Assembly: GCA_964228885.1 (NCBI GenBank)
Contig: CAXRCG010000124.1
Span: 1-29,290 of the forward strand
From: UBA4582 sp964228885
Lineage (GTDB): Bacteria > Pseudomonadota > Gammaproteobacteria > Pseudomonadales > Azotimanducaceae
Length of the DNA stretch: 29,290 nt
Direction of reading: 5' to 3'
In this document: in pieces, positions 1-7,820 of the stretch
How the letters are laid out: the number at the start of each line of letters is the position of its first letter
Numbering within the stretch: the first letter of the stretch is position 1
The notes under the pieces: model-generated
What the model was told of the DNA's origin: nothing
Databases searched by the model: none
Seen by the model: the letters and a program-made list of their open reading frames with translations, nothing else
Made by a program: the position numbers and the translations under genes

Positions 1-589
1 GCGTATGCGACTAAGGTTTTTTGCCGGATATGATTTCCCCGATGACTTGCTGGATACAGCCAACGGTGTGTCGTATGCCTATGCTAACGGTGTGACGATG
101 GGTGCCGATCTTATGCCCTCTACGTTAGCGAGTAAGCTCGAGAGCGGAAGTATCTCTAAGCATGCCGCACCGAAATTTGCTATCTGGGCGCAGGCAGATG
201 CTAACAGCGCACCGCTGCAGCGACTTCAGATAATTAAAGGCTGGATTAATGCAGCAGGGAAAACCTTTGAAGACGTTATCGACGTAGCTTGTGCAGGCGG
301 TGTCGCGGTAAACGCCGGTACAAACCGTTGCCCGGATAACGGGGCTAAAGTTAATCTCAGCGACTGCAGTTTTAGCGCTAATTCCGGTAGCACGGATCTA
401 CGTGTTGTTTGGACTGATCCGAACTTTGACGCTAACGAACGCGCTTTCTATTATGCGCGGGTATTAGAGAATCCCACCTGTCGTTGGAACACGTGGGACG
501 CCATTCGAGCGGGCACTAAGCCGCGTGCTGACCTCGCTGCAACGTTACAGGAGCGCGCTTGGTCTTCACCTATTCAGTACCGGCCATGA
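1..589 (+). CDS. DUF3604 protein, C-terminal part (5' end outside window)
   Basis: This is the last ~195 codons of a gene that begins left of the window; the reading frame is open to the left edge. The protein is closely similar over its whole visible length to residues ~525-711 of the complete DUF3604 protein at 2057-4192. Shared blocks include APLQRLQIIKGWI, RCPDNGAKV, RAFYYARV, ENPTCRW and QERAWSSPI. Four cysteines (96, 109, 121 and 159 counting from the ATG at position 5) align one-to-one with those of the paralogue, which fits an exported protein with disulfides. The PHP-like metal-binding half is not visible here. I infer the same role as the paralogue: a predicted metal-dependent envelope hydrolase of unknown substrate. 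The ATG at 5 is internal, not the true start. Confidence 0.9.
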   Translation, partial: RMRLRFFAGYDFPDDLLDTANGVSYAYANGVTMGADLMPSTLASKLESGSISKHAAPKFAIWAQADANSAPLQRLQIIKGWINAAGKTFEDVIDVACAGGVAVNAGTNRCPDNGAKVNLSDCSFSANSGSTDLRVVWTDPNFDANERAFYYARVLENPTCRWNTWDAIRAGTKPRADLAATLQERAWSSPIQYRP

Positions 590-699
590 TCAATAAAAAC
601 GCAAGACAAACGTTAGAAACCTAAAGTATTGCTGGCAACTAAAATAAATAGGCCTCATCAGAAGTGGGCGATCGAGAAATAAAAGAGGGGTGTTAAACG

Positions 700-1740
700 A
701 TGAAAAAAATGCTCATATTGCTGCTCGTTGTGGCAATCGTCGCAGGCATTGGCCAAGGGTTGTTAAAACTGCCATCAGTACAAGACGCTATGCTAGTTCG
801 AGGTACCGCTGCTGTTGCCGAACGAGGTGCCGAGGCTTTTCCAGAATCAACGAGTCTCAGGGTTTTTGTTTGCGGTAGCGCATCACCGTTAGGTATGGGC
901 CAGGCACAAGCTTGTATCGCTGTCATAACACCGGAGCACTTTTACCTGATCGACTCAGGCGCAGGCTCTACGGATAACATTAACCGTTTGGGGCTGCCGA
1001 TGGAGCGGCTGCAGGGCCTGTTACTCACGCATTTTCACTCTGACCATATGGCGGAGATTTATGAAGTGAACCTCGGCTCTTGGGTAGCTGGTCGACCGGC
1101 ACCGCTCATGGTTTACGGTCCCACCGGTGTTGGTGAAGTAACCAATGCCGTGAACGCGGGTTATCGGCTTGATCGTATTTACCGCACGCGCCATCACGGC
1201 GAAGCGTTGCTTCCTCCTGCACTTGGTGTGTTGCAGCACAAAACAATTGCGCCCGGTGTGATTTTCGAGGATGGCGATCTGAAGGTCACGGCCTACGCCA
1301 CCGAGCACCCACCCATCGAACCGGCTGTAGGTTATCGCTTTGATTATCGCGGTCGCAGCGTTGTCATTTCAGGTGACGGTAACGTCAATGATGATACGTT
1401 CGAGATCGTTGACGATGTCGATTTGTTACTACACGACGCGCTCTCTGTACCGACCGTTACTGCGCTTTCGGAGGCGCTGGGCGCAGCGGAGCGGCCAAGG
1501 CAGTCCAAAATTGTTGCTGATGTGATGGACTATCATGCTTCCACGGATGCGTTAATCGACCTCGGTAAACGATCAAATGTAGATATGGTCGCTTTTTACC
1601 ATCTGGTGCCGGTACCTTTGAACGCGGTGTTGGAAGATGTCTTTAAACGCGGTATGCCGGAACACTTTCTGCTCGCGAAAGATCTAATGTGGTTTGATCT
1701 GCCCATCGATAGTGATGAGATTGTTGTCAATGGTCCCTGA
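700..1740 (+). CDS. Metallo-beta-lactamase-fold hydrolase, exported or membrane-anchored
   Basis: The 346-residue protein has a hydrophobic N-terminus (residues ~4-22) that should act as a signal peptide or anchor, so the enzyme probably works in the periplasm. The metal-binding motif THFHSDH places His111, His113, Asp115 and His116 in the classic HxHxDH arrangement. Later candidate ligands are His203 (TEHPP), Asp226 (ISGDGN) and a His at 279 or 301. The pattern resembles the RNase Z/arylsulfatase-like branch of the fold, but an exported protein is unlikely to be tRNase Z; a phosphodiesterase or sulfatase-like hydrolase is more plausible. The start ATG follows a purine-rich site (AGAGGGG) about ten bases upstream. 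It lies between two DUF3604 paralogues on the same strand, which suggests a shared substrate or process. The substrate cannot be named. Confidence 0.85.
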   Translation: MKKMLILLLVVAIVAGIGQGLLKLPSVQDAMLVRGTAAVAERGAEAFPESTSLRVFVCGSASPLGMGQAQACIAVITPEHFYLIDSGAGSTDNINRLGLPMERLQGLLLTHFHSDHMAEIYEVNLGSWVAGRPAPLMVYGPTGVGEVTNAVNAGYRLDRIYRTRHHGEALLPPALGVLQHKTIAPGVIFEDGDLKVTAYATEHPPIEPAVGYRFDYRGRSVVISGDGNVNDDTFEIVDDVDLLLHDALSVPTVTALSEALGAAERPRQSKIVADVMDYHASTDALIDLGKRSNVDMVAFYHLVPVPLNAVLEDVFKRGMPEHFLLAKDLMWFDLPIDSDEIVVNGP

Positions 1741-1791
1741 CAACAATAGTCACTACGATGGGCGAGATACTCACTCCATGTTTTTAAGTAA

Positions 1792-2004
1792 ATTAATGAT
1801 GACTGTCGAATATCACGAATTGCGGCGCTTTGGGTGATGCCTGAAGCCTTCGAGGAAAACATTTCCGGTTATTGGGAATTTGCGACTGAGCCCGTTTGGG
1901 TGGAGATCAATCTTAAGCAGGGAAAGGGTAACGCGGCGCGCAACGTGAGCTTTACTTTGGCGTGGCATCGGGTCGATACGGTTCCCGTGAACTCAACAAA
2001 ATAG
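1792..2004 (+). pseudogene. Orphan coding remnant or tiny hypothetical ORF
   Basis: This stretch lies in the 316-nt gap between the MBL-fold gene and the DUF3604 gene. An open frame runs from just after a TAA at 1789-1791 to a TAG at 2002-2004. The first ATG is at 1837, giving 55 residues, with no convincing ribosome-binding site. The translation, rich in aromatic and charged residues (for example GYWEFATEPVWVEINL), reads like the C-terminal end of a folded protein rather than random DNA, and codon use matches its neighbours. I cannot assign a family. It may be the tail of a gene whose 5' part was lost when the DUF3604/MBL block was rearranged, or a real small protein. Confidence 0.35.
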
Positions 2005-2056
2005 AGAAAAAATTAAAAAAATTGAATAAGGCGAACCCTAACAGGAACTGAGTGCT

Positions 2057-4192
2057 ATGAAGATTAAAACAACCAAACTAAAATTGCTCACTTTGATGCT
2101 GCTAACGCTGTCGCTGATTGCTTGTTCGGACGACTCAGGAGAAACGTTAAGTTTGCCCGCCGATGCCCACTCAAACCCGCAGATTTTAGCGCAAACCGTA
2201 GCCACCGACCTGCGGCTGAAAGAGCAGGCAAGGGAAGGTGCTCGAAGTGCTCAAATCTTTGACACCGAAACAGAGTTACTGCAGCGCGGAGTCAAAAAAA
2301 CAGGTCAGCCGGTTAACAAGCCCGCCGAACGCAAAGCCTTTTTTGGTGATTTGCATGTTCATACGACTTATTCTTTTGATGGCTATGCGTTTGGCACCCT
2401 GGCAACACCCTATGATGCTTATCGTTTTGCAAAAGGTGAGTCGATTTCGAATCCTGCGGGTTTTGCGATGCAGCTTTCCCGTCCGCTGGATTTTTATGCA
2501 GTGACCGATCACGCAATGTTTTTAGGTGTCGTCGAAGCAGCTGCAGATACATCAACAGCGTTTTCAAAAAACCCATTCTCCAAACCGTACCATGACCTAA
2601 ATGCCCCAGAAAACATGGGCACCGGAACGTTTGACGTGCTTAAACGGCTCACGACCTTTAGTTCATTTCTACCTGAGGCGGTCACGCAGATCTTGTCCGG
2701 ACAGTTAGACCGTGAAGAAGTAATGGACGTCGTAAGGACGGCATGGCGGGATTCGATCGATGCGGCAGATCAGCATTATGTGCCGGGACAGTTCACGACA
2801 TTTGCTGCCTATGAATATACCTCCAGTACGGCTGATATGGGTAATCTGCATAGAAATGTTGTTTTTAAGGGCACAGAGAAATTGCCACGAGAGCCGTTTT
2901 CCCGTTTTCACTCAGTCAACCCCGAAGATCTATGGCAATGGATGGATGAGCTGAGAGAAAAGGGCGTTGAGAGTCTCGCGATACCTCATAATTCTAATGG
3001 CTCTAATGGCCAGATGTTCAAGCTCGTCGATTGGGCGGGTAATCCCATGGATGATGATTACACGACACAACGAGTCCGAAACGAGCCGATTGTTGAAATC
3101 ACGCAAATAAAAGGCACGTCGGAAACGCATCCGATATTATCTTCCCGAGATGAATGGGCAAGTTTTGAAATTATGCCGTATCGCGTTGCGACAAATGCCT
3201 TGAGTCAGCCGCAAGGTTCTTACGTGCGTGAAGCGTTGCTAAACGGGTTGGCCTTGGAACAGCAAGGCATGACGAATCCATATCAGTTTGGTTTTATTGG
3301 TTCTAGCGACACTCATTCAGCAGCGAGTCAGAATGTTGAGTCAAATTTTGTTTCGAAATTGGGTTTGTTGTCTGGTACAGGTGAACGAAGAGGCTCTGTA
3401 CCACAAGCAGGTATTGCTGGCGAAATTAGTTACTTGTCTGACAAAGTGCTCAATGGCATTCGTGGGAGGGCTAATTTAAGATTAAAGATTGACGGGGAGG
3501 TTTACACGGCGGGTGCCACACCAACATTTGGTGCCTCCGGCGTGGCGGCTGCTTGGGCTGAGGAGAATACTCGGGAGTCTCTTTACAGCGCGTTTCGTAG
3601 GAAAGAGGTGTTTGCAACCTCTGGGCCACGTATGCAGATTCGCCTATTTGCAGGCTACGGATTTGATGAAAATATGCTAACGCAAGCAGATGGTATTGAA
3701 CGGGCTTATGCGACGGGCGTCACCATGGGGGGGAATTTGCTGCCCAACGAAACCGCGGAGGTTGATCAGTCAAGCGAACCGAGTTTTCTTGTGATGGCGT
3801 CGGCGGATACTGAGAGTGCACCGTTGCAGCGATTGCAAATTATTAAGGGCTGGATTGACGCAGACGGTGCGCATGAAGAGGTGATCGATGTTGCCTGTGC
3901 AGGAGGTGCCTCTCCGGTAGCGCACCGTTGCCCTGATAATGGTGCTAAGGTTGACATCAGGAATTGCGCAATCAATCAAGAAACCGGTGCCGGACAATTA
4001 TCTGCCTTATGGCGTGATCCTGCTTTCGATCAAGGTCAGCGAGCTTTCTATTATGCTCGGGTGATTGAGAATCCAACTTGTCGTTGGTCCACTTGGGATG
4101 CGAACCGTGAAGGGGTCGCGCCGCGACCTGATTTGCCGACGACGATTCAAGAGCGGGCCTGGTCATCGCCCATTCATTACCTGCCACGTTAA
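2057..4192 (+). CDS. DUF3604 family lipoprotein with PHP-like metal site
   Basis: This 711-residue protein begins with a lipoprotein signal peptide: positive residues, a Leu-rich core, then lipobox LIAC with Cys23, so it is probably tethered to the cell envelope. The body carries a PHP-phosphoesterase-like set of metal ligands: GDLHVHT (His100, His102), TDH (Asp151, His152), Glu253 in AYEY, IPHN (His311) and SSDTH (Asp418, His420). These indicate a metal-dependent hydrolase, although no activity has been established for DUF3604 as far as I know. The C-terminal ~190 residues form a second domain with four cysteines (614, 625, 637, 675) that is shared with the truncated paralogue at the left edge. 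PpiC-like and HupE/UreJ-like genes follow on the same strand after 21 nt, suggesting an operon. An AGGA lies upstream of the ATG with longish spacing. Confidence 0.9.
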   Translation: MKIKTTKLKLLTLMLLTLSLIACSDDSGETLSLPADAHSNPQILAQTVATDLRLKEQAREGARSAQIFDTETELLQRGVKKTGQPVNKPAERKAFFGDLHVHTTYSFDGYAFGTLATPYDAYRFAKGESISNPAGFAMQLSRPLDFYAVTDHAMFLGVVEAAADTSTAFSKNPFSKPYHDLNAPENMGTGTFDVLKRLTTFSSFLPEAVTQILSGQLDREEVMDVVRTAWRDSIDAADQHYVPGQFTTFAAYEYTSSTADMGNLHRNVVFKGTEKLPREPFSRFHSVNPEDLWQWMDELREKGVESLAIPHNSNGSNGQMFKLVDWAGNPMDDDYTTQRVRNEPIVEITQIKGTSETHPILSSRDEWASFEIMPYRVATNALSQPQGSYVREALLNGLALEQQGMTNPYQFGFIGSSDTHSAASQNVESNFVSKLGLLSGTGERRGSVPQAGIAGEISYLSDKVLNGIRGRANLRLKIDGEVYTAGATPTFGASGVAAAWAEENTRESLYSAFRRKEVFATSGPRMQIRLFAGYGFDENMLTQADGIERAYATGVTMGGNLLPNETAEVDQSSEPSFLVMASADTESAPLQRLQIIKGWIDADGAHEEVIDVACAGGASPVAHRCPDNGAKVDIRNCAINQETGAGQLSALWRDPAFDQGQRAFYYARVIENPTCRWSTWDANREGVAPRPDLPTTIQERAWSSPIHYLPR

Positions 4193-4213
4193 TGTGCGTT
4201 TTGAGGTTTAGAT

Positions 4214-5230
4214 TTGGTAAGTCGTAAAATGAACGGGCTATCCAGGTTCAACAAGCCATGGTTGCATTTTGTCTTGCTGGGCCTAGTGTTCTATCAGTTT
4301 CAGCTGGTGATGTTTCCAGAACCGAAGCCTGTTATCGGCCCTCTGAGCGAAAAACGCATTGCATCTTTAAGAGAACAGTGGGCGCGTGGTACTGGTCGAG
4401 CGCCTAGTGCAGCGCAGATAGAAAGGTTCGTCGCAGTTGAACTAGACAGAGACATGTTAATTCAACGCGCATTGGATCTTGATTATCATCTTCACGATTC
4501 GATTGTTTATCAACGTTTGATACTCAATATGCAGTTTTTGCAGCTTGCGGAAGGTAAAACCGATCCAGAGCTGTTTAAAGAAGCGCTTGAAATGCAGTTA
4601 CATCTCGATGATGAAGTTGTGAAACGTAGGCTCATACAAATGGTGGAGCAAAGATTGCTTGCCAATAACCCTCCGTCGGCTCCCGATGCGGCTGAGCTTG
4701 AAGCCGCTTTTATTGAACGCAAGGAGGCATTGAAACAACCGCCTTTGTACTCAATTGAGCATGTGTTCTTCCCATCAGCACGGGAAGCTGAGATGGTTGA
4801 TGCGATCGCACAAATCAAGGCGGAAAAGCTCGACATAAGCGCGGCGAGAAAACTGGGATCGCCGTTTTTACAAGGTCATCGTTTTATCAAACAAACACCT
4901 GATCAGTTGGCGCGAAAGTTTGGTCATGTTTTTGCTCGCGAATTGGCTTCTGAGCTCAACATTTTGCTGACGCAAAATAGAGCAAATACAATACAGCTGC
5001 GATGGTTGGGGCCAATAGTGTCAGCTTATGGTGCTCATTATGTTTGGCTTACAAGTTATACACCGGCACGCGAAGTACAATTGCATGAGGTCAAACAACG
5101 ATTAATGCAGGATTTAGCATACTTAGCAAACAAGGAAGCGTTGCGATGTGCTGTTGTTGCGCTAAGAGCAGAGTTTGATTGGCGAGGCCCCGAGCATATG
5201 GCATCTGGGGAAGAGGGCTCGTGCAAATGA
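4214..5230 (+). CDS. PpiC/parvulin-type peptidyl-prolyl isomerase, membrane-anchored
   Basis: The 338-residue protein has a single N-terminal hydrophobic segment (residues ~16-34) and no further membrane spans, so it is likely an inner-membrane-anchored periplasmic foldase. The C-terminal half shows the degenerate parvulin pattern seen in PpiC_2 domains, including RKFGHVFARELASEL and RWLGPIVSAYGAHYVWL. The N-terminal part is helical, SurA/PpiD-like in character. The TTG at 4214 is chosen because GAGG sits seven bases upstream; the in-frame ATG at 4229 is the alternative. It follows the DUF3604 gene by 21 nt and its stop overlaps the HupE/UreJ start (ATGA). I infer a dedicated folding role for the exported DUF3604 protein or the HupE partner; catalytic isomerase activity is not certain. 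Confidence 0.85.
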   Translation: MVSRKMNGLSRFNKPWLHFVLLGLVFYQFQLVMFPEPKPVIGPLSEKRIASLREQWARGTGRAPSAAQIERFVAVELDRDMLIQRALDLDYHLHDSIVYQRLILNMQFLQLAEGKTDPELFKEALEMQLHLDDEVVKRRLIQMVEQRLLANNPPSAPDAAELEAAFIERKEALKQPPLYSIEHVFFPSAREAEMVDAIAQIKAEKLDISAARKLGSPFLQGHRFIKQTPDQLARKFGHVFARELASELNILLTQNRANTIQLRWLGPIVSAYGAHYVWLTSYTPAREVQLHEVKQRLMQDLAYLANKEALRCAVVALRAEFDWRGPEHMASGEEGSCK

Positions 5231-6276
5231 AATATGCTTACCTCGGCTTTTCAAGTCTGATGCTGTTGGTTTTTATGTTGCTGCCTAATCAAGCAATCGG
5301 ACATCGTTTTGCCCCCTCTTTACTGAAGCTGGTAGAAACGTCTGAATACAACTATAACGTAGTGTGGAAAACACCGACTGAAGCCACCAGTAATATACCC
5401 TTGCGACCCAGCTTGCCCGTTGGCTGTAAAGTAGTCAGTGAAAAGCCAGTGGTGCGGGAGGGTACCGGTACTGTCTCAAGTTGGTCGATGAATTGTGAAC
5501 CACTTGGGGTAGAGGGTTTGATTGGTCATAAGCTCGGTGTGATCGGGCTGTCTGAGAATCAAGCCTCAGCGATGGTGATGCTGACTTTAAATGATGGGCG
5601 AAGTTACCAGAGTGTTTTAAACAACGAAATGCCGGCTTTTTTGGTGCCTGCAAAACCCAGTCAATCTAAAGTGATGACGGAATATACTATGCTGGGTGCT
5701 GAGCATATTTGGGAAGGTCCTGATCATTTGATGTTTGTCTTCGGTTTGCTCTTACTCGTGGGTGGTGGTACTCGCCTACTCTGGACTATCACGGCATTTA
5801 CTGCCGGGCACAGTGTGACGTTGGCATTGATCACGCTTGGATTCTTAACTTATCCAGTATCGCTTATTGAGTTTACGATTGCGCTGAGTATCTTTGTGCT
5901 AGCAATAGAGCTCACTAGGAAAACGCAAGATGAAGGCAAGTTGAGCCTATTTAAGCGTTATCCTTGGTGGTTAGCGGGGGGATTTGGGTTGCTTCATGGT
6001 ATGGGTTTTGCCGGAGCGTTAGCTGAGATTGGCTTGCCACAAGGTAGCGTCCCGTTAGCGCTGTTCTTTTTTAACATTGGCATAGAGATTGGCCAGATCG
6101 CTTTTGTTGCCTTAGCAATTACCGGTTGGTTGCTGCTCAGCAGAATGCTTGCCAGCTCTGTGTTTGCAGCACGTATCATGGTAGATCGACACCAATTGTT
6201 AATTGTACCGATCTACTTGCTGGGTGGTTTATCGGCCATGTGGTGTATTGAGCGCGGTTTGGCTGTACTGAGTTAG
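5227..6276 (+). CDS. HupE/UreJ family membrane protein with N-terminal extracytoplasmic domain
   Basis: From the ATG at 5227 the protein has 349 residues. It has a signal peptide (likely cleavage after AIG, ~residue 25), then an extracytoplasmic domain of ~130 residues with two cysteines (67 and 90), and about six or seven transmembrane helices. The helical half carries the HupE/UreJ signatures: HIWEGPDHLMF (His160, Asp166, His167), FTAGHS (His195), GLLHGMGFAG (His257) and FNIGIEIGQ (Glu287). HupE and UreJ proteins are known or proposed nickel/cobalt transporters, but no hydrogenase or urease gene is visible here. The start is set by the four-base ATGA overlap with the PpiC-like gene and an AGAGGG site upstream; a longer in-frame extension to 5179 would lie inside the upstream gene and spoil the signal peptide. 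I infer metal supply to, or an accessory role for, the DUF3604 enzyme. Confidence 0.85.
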   Translation: MKYAYLGFSSLMLLVFMLLPNQAIGHRFAPSLLKLVETSEYNYNVVWKTPTEATSNIPLRPSLPVGCKVVSEKPVVREGTGTVSSWSMNCEPLGVEGLIGHKLGVIGLSENQASAMVMLTLNDGRSYQSVLNNEMPAFLVPAKPSQSKVMTEYTMLGAEHIWEGPDHLMFVFGLLLLVGGGTRLLWTITAFTAGHSVTLALITLGFLTYPVSLIEFTIALSIFVLAIELTRKTQDEGKLSLFKRYPWWLAGGFGLLHGMGFAGALAEIGLPQGSVPLALFFFNIGIEIGQIAFVALAITGWLLLSRMLASSVFAARIMVDRHQLLIVPIYLLGGLSAMWCIERGLAVLS

Positions 6277-6280
6277 ATAA

Positions 6281-6293
6281 AAAGCAGAGCTTT
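6281..6293. terminator. Possible short bidirectional terminator
   Basis: A perfect AAAGC/GCTTT stem of 5 bp with a three-base loop lies in the 32-nt space between the convergent HupE/UreJ-like and LLM genes. On the minus strand the stem runs straight into T-rich sequence. It is short and could be chance. Confidence 0.25.
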
Positions 6294-6308
6294 AGCGGGT
6301 TACTGAGT

Positions 6309-7325
6309 TTAGCCCGATATGCGTGCAATCAATTCAAAGAACTCGTCGTAAGCGGCTATTCCCGCAGGTTCACCGCGCTGAGCCGTTCGTGCCAAGATTA
6401 GTTCGTCTGCAATACCCTCGTATTCGTCGATCCGCGACAGGCATTGATCGAGGGTGCCGGTAATTGTCATGGTGTTGATCACCTCGTTTGGTACGAGTGC
6501 CATTGCCTCCGCAAGGCGACCTTCTGGCATGAGTTTGGTCGCTTGATCCGCGAACTCCGAGTAACCAAGCTGGCGTAGTTGTGAGTCGTAGTAGGGATGT
6601 GGAATCGGGTGGTAGAGCTTACAGATTGCCGCTCTTGAAGCGTTTCGCGCCGACTCTTCATCCGCGTTGATACTGACGGTTGCAGCGACAGGAAATTGAA
6701 GGGTTGCTGGGTCACGCCCTGCCAGTTTTGCCCCTTCATAAGCGTTGGGCCGAACGATATCGCGGACAAATTGAACTGAAGACATGATGCCAATGCCAAC
6801 ACCGTCAGATACTTCTCCTGCCAGCTTTACCATTTTGGGACCTGATGCAGAAAGTAACACAGGGACATCTCTGCTGGCAGGCTCCCAACTCGCACGCCAC
6901 CTTATCTTGTGATGTTTGCCCTGATGGCGAACAGGCTGCCGTGCCTGGCCTGAAACGACGGCTTTAACGACTTGCATAAAATCACGCATTTTTGCCAGTG
7001 GACGTGATGAATCCAAACCCATATATAGATCGTTGAAATGCAGATTTCCTGTGCCAACGCCAAGCACAAACCTGCCGTTACTGATTTCATTAAGGTCACG
7101 TGCTTCGATCCCGGTCATCCACGGTTCACGTGCATAGGCGTTGACAATGTAGGTTCCGACTTTTGTGTGCTGAGTCGCATGGATCACCGCGCCCGCGGTC
7201 ACAGTGGCACTGCGGCCAGCATCAACAGTGTACAGCGCATCAATGCCTGCACTTTCAGCCTCGGATGCAATGGTTGTCATAGTTTTGATTGAGTCTTCAA
7301 ACCCAAGCATCATGCCTGTTTTCAT
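6309..7325 (-). CDS. LLM class flavin-dependent oxidoreductase
   Basis: The 338-residue protein matches the luciferase-like monooxygenase fold: an early AESAGIDALYTVDAGRS segment, RDLNEISNGRFVLGVGTGN (the conserved LxxxSxGRxxLGxGxG pattern, residues ~77-95), and a substrate-loop region with VLLSASGPKMVKLAGEVSDG. Length is typical. Members use FMN or F420 to oxidise or reduce varied organic substrates; the cofactor and substrate cannot be decided from sequence. It reads toward the HupE-like gene, and its promoter should lie in the gap at 7326-7820. The start ATG is preceded by GAGGA at good spacing. The TonB-dependent receptor lies upstream on the same strand but ~495 nt away, so co-transcription is doubtful. 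Confidence 0.88.
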   Translation of the reverse strand: MKTGMMLGFEDSIKTMTTIASEAESAGIDALYTVDAGRSATVTAGAVIHATQHTKVGTYIVNAYAREPWMTGIEARDLNEISNGRFVLGVGTGNLHFNDLYMGLDSSRPLAKMRDFMQVVKAVVSGQARQPVRHQGKHHKIRWRASWEPASRDVPVLLSASGPKMVKLAGEVSDGVGIGIMSSVQFVRDIVRPNAYEGAKLAGRDPATLQFPVAATVSINADEESARNASRAAICKLYHPIPHPYYDSQLRQLGYSEFADQATKLMPEGRLAEAMALVPNEVINTMTITGTLDQCLSRIDEYEGIADELILARTAQRGEPAGIAAYDEFFELIARISG

Positions 7326-7820
7326 ATCATCTTCCTCTTCCGTCTGAGCAAATTGTGTTTATACACGGCCAAGTTTCGTAGTGATAAAGCTTATGTGTAC
7401 CACATTACAGAAGTCTAGATATCTGAATTTACCCTCTGGGATCAGCATTATGCTTTTACCCATACTCTGCCACGATTTCGGCCAAATCTAATGCGTTAAC
7501 AACGCTATTATGCGCGCAGCCCATACTCAAATGTAATAGATTTTTTCTGTCACTCTTTATCTTCCGGGTACACAGGTGATGTGCTTGGAGGAGAAAGCGC
7601 AGAGGCTTTTCAAACAAGTGTAGTGAAAAAACTATACGCTATTGGTCAATCAGCTTGTACGGAATAGAAATGTTTAAAGATTATGAAACGGAAGCATGAT
7701 CGAAGAGAGATACCTGAGCGTAGATTTCTTGAAAGGATACTTAACGAAGATGAACCGCGCCGACAGAATTCTGACCGACGCGGATAGTTTTCAATGGTTA
7801 TCTGATCTTGTAAATCAGAG
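7326..7820. other. 495-nt gap with short open frames and an imperfect palindrome
   Basis: No confident gene is present. It must hold the promoter of the LLM gene (minus strand). On the plus strand I see three short open frames in different registers: 7500-7667 (no ATG; contains GDVLGGESAEAFQTSVVKKL), 7683-7787 (34 residues, very Arg/Glu-rich) and 7696-7824 (42 residues). The last two overlap, so at most one is real. An imperfect inverted repeat, CCGCG (7755-7759) and CGCGG (7779-7783) around CAGAATTCTG, lies ~40 nt past the TonB receptor stop and could act as a weak terminator. The protein-like character of the first frame suggests a decayed gene, but I cannot name it. Confidence 0.4.

Noticed and set aside
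4510..4836. A 108-codon minus-strand frame within the PpiC-like gene
   Set aside because: Very Ser/Ala-rich, fully antisense to a gene with clear domain features; treated as a shadow.
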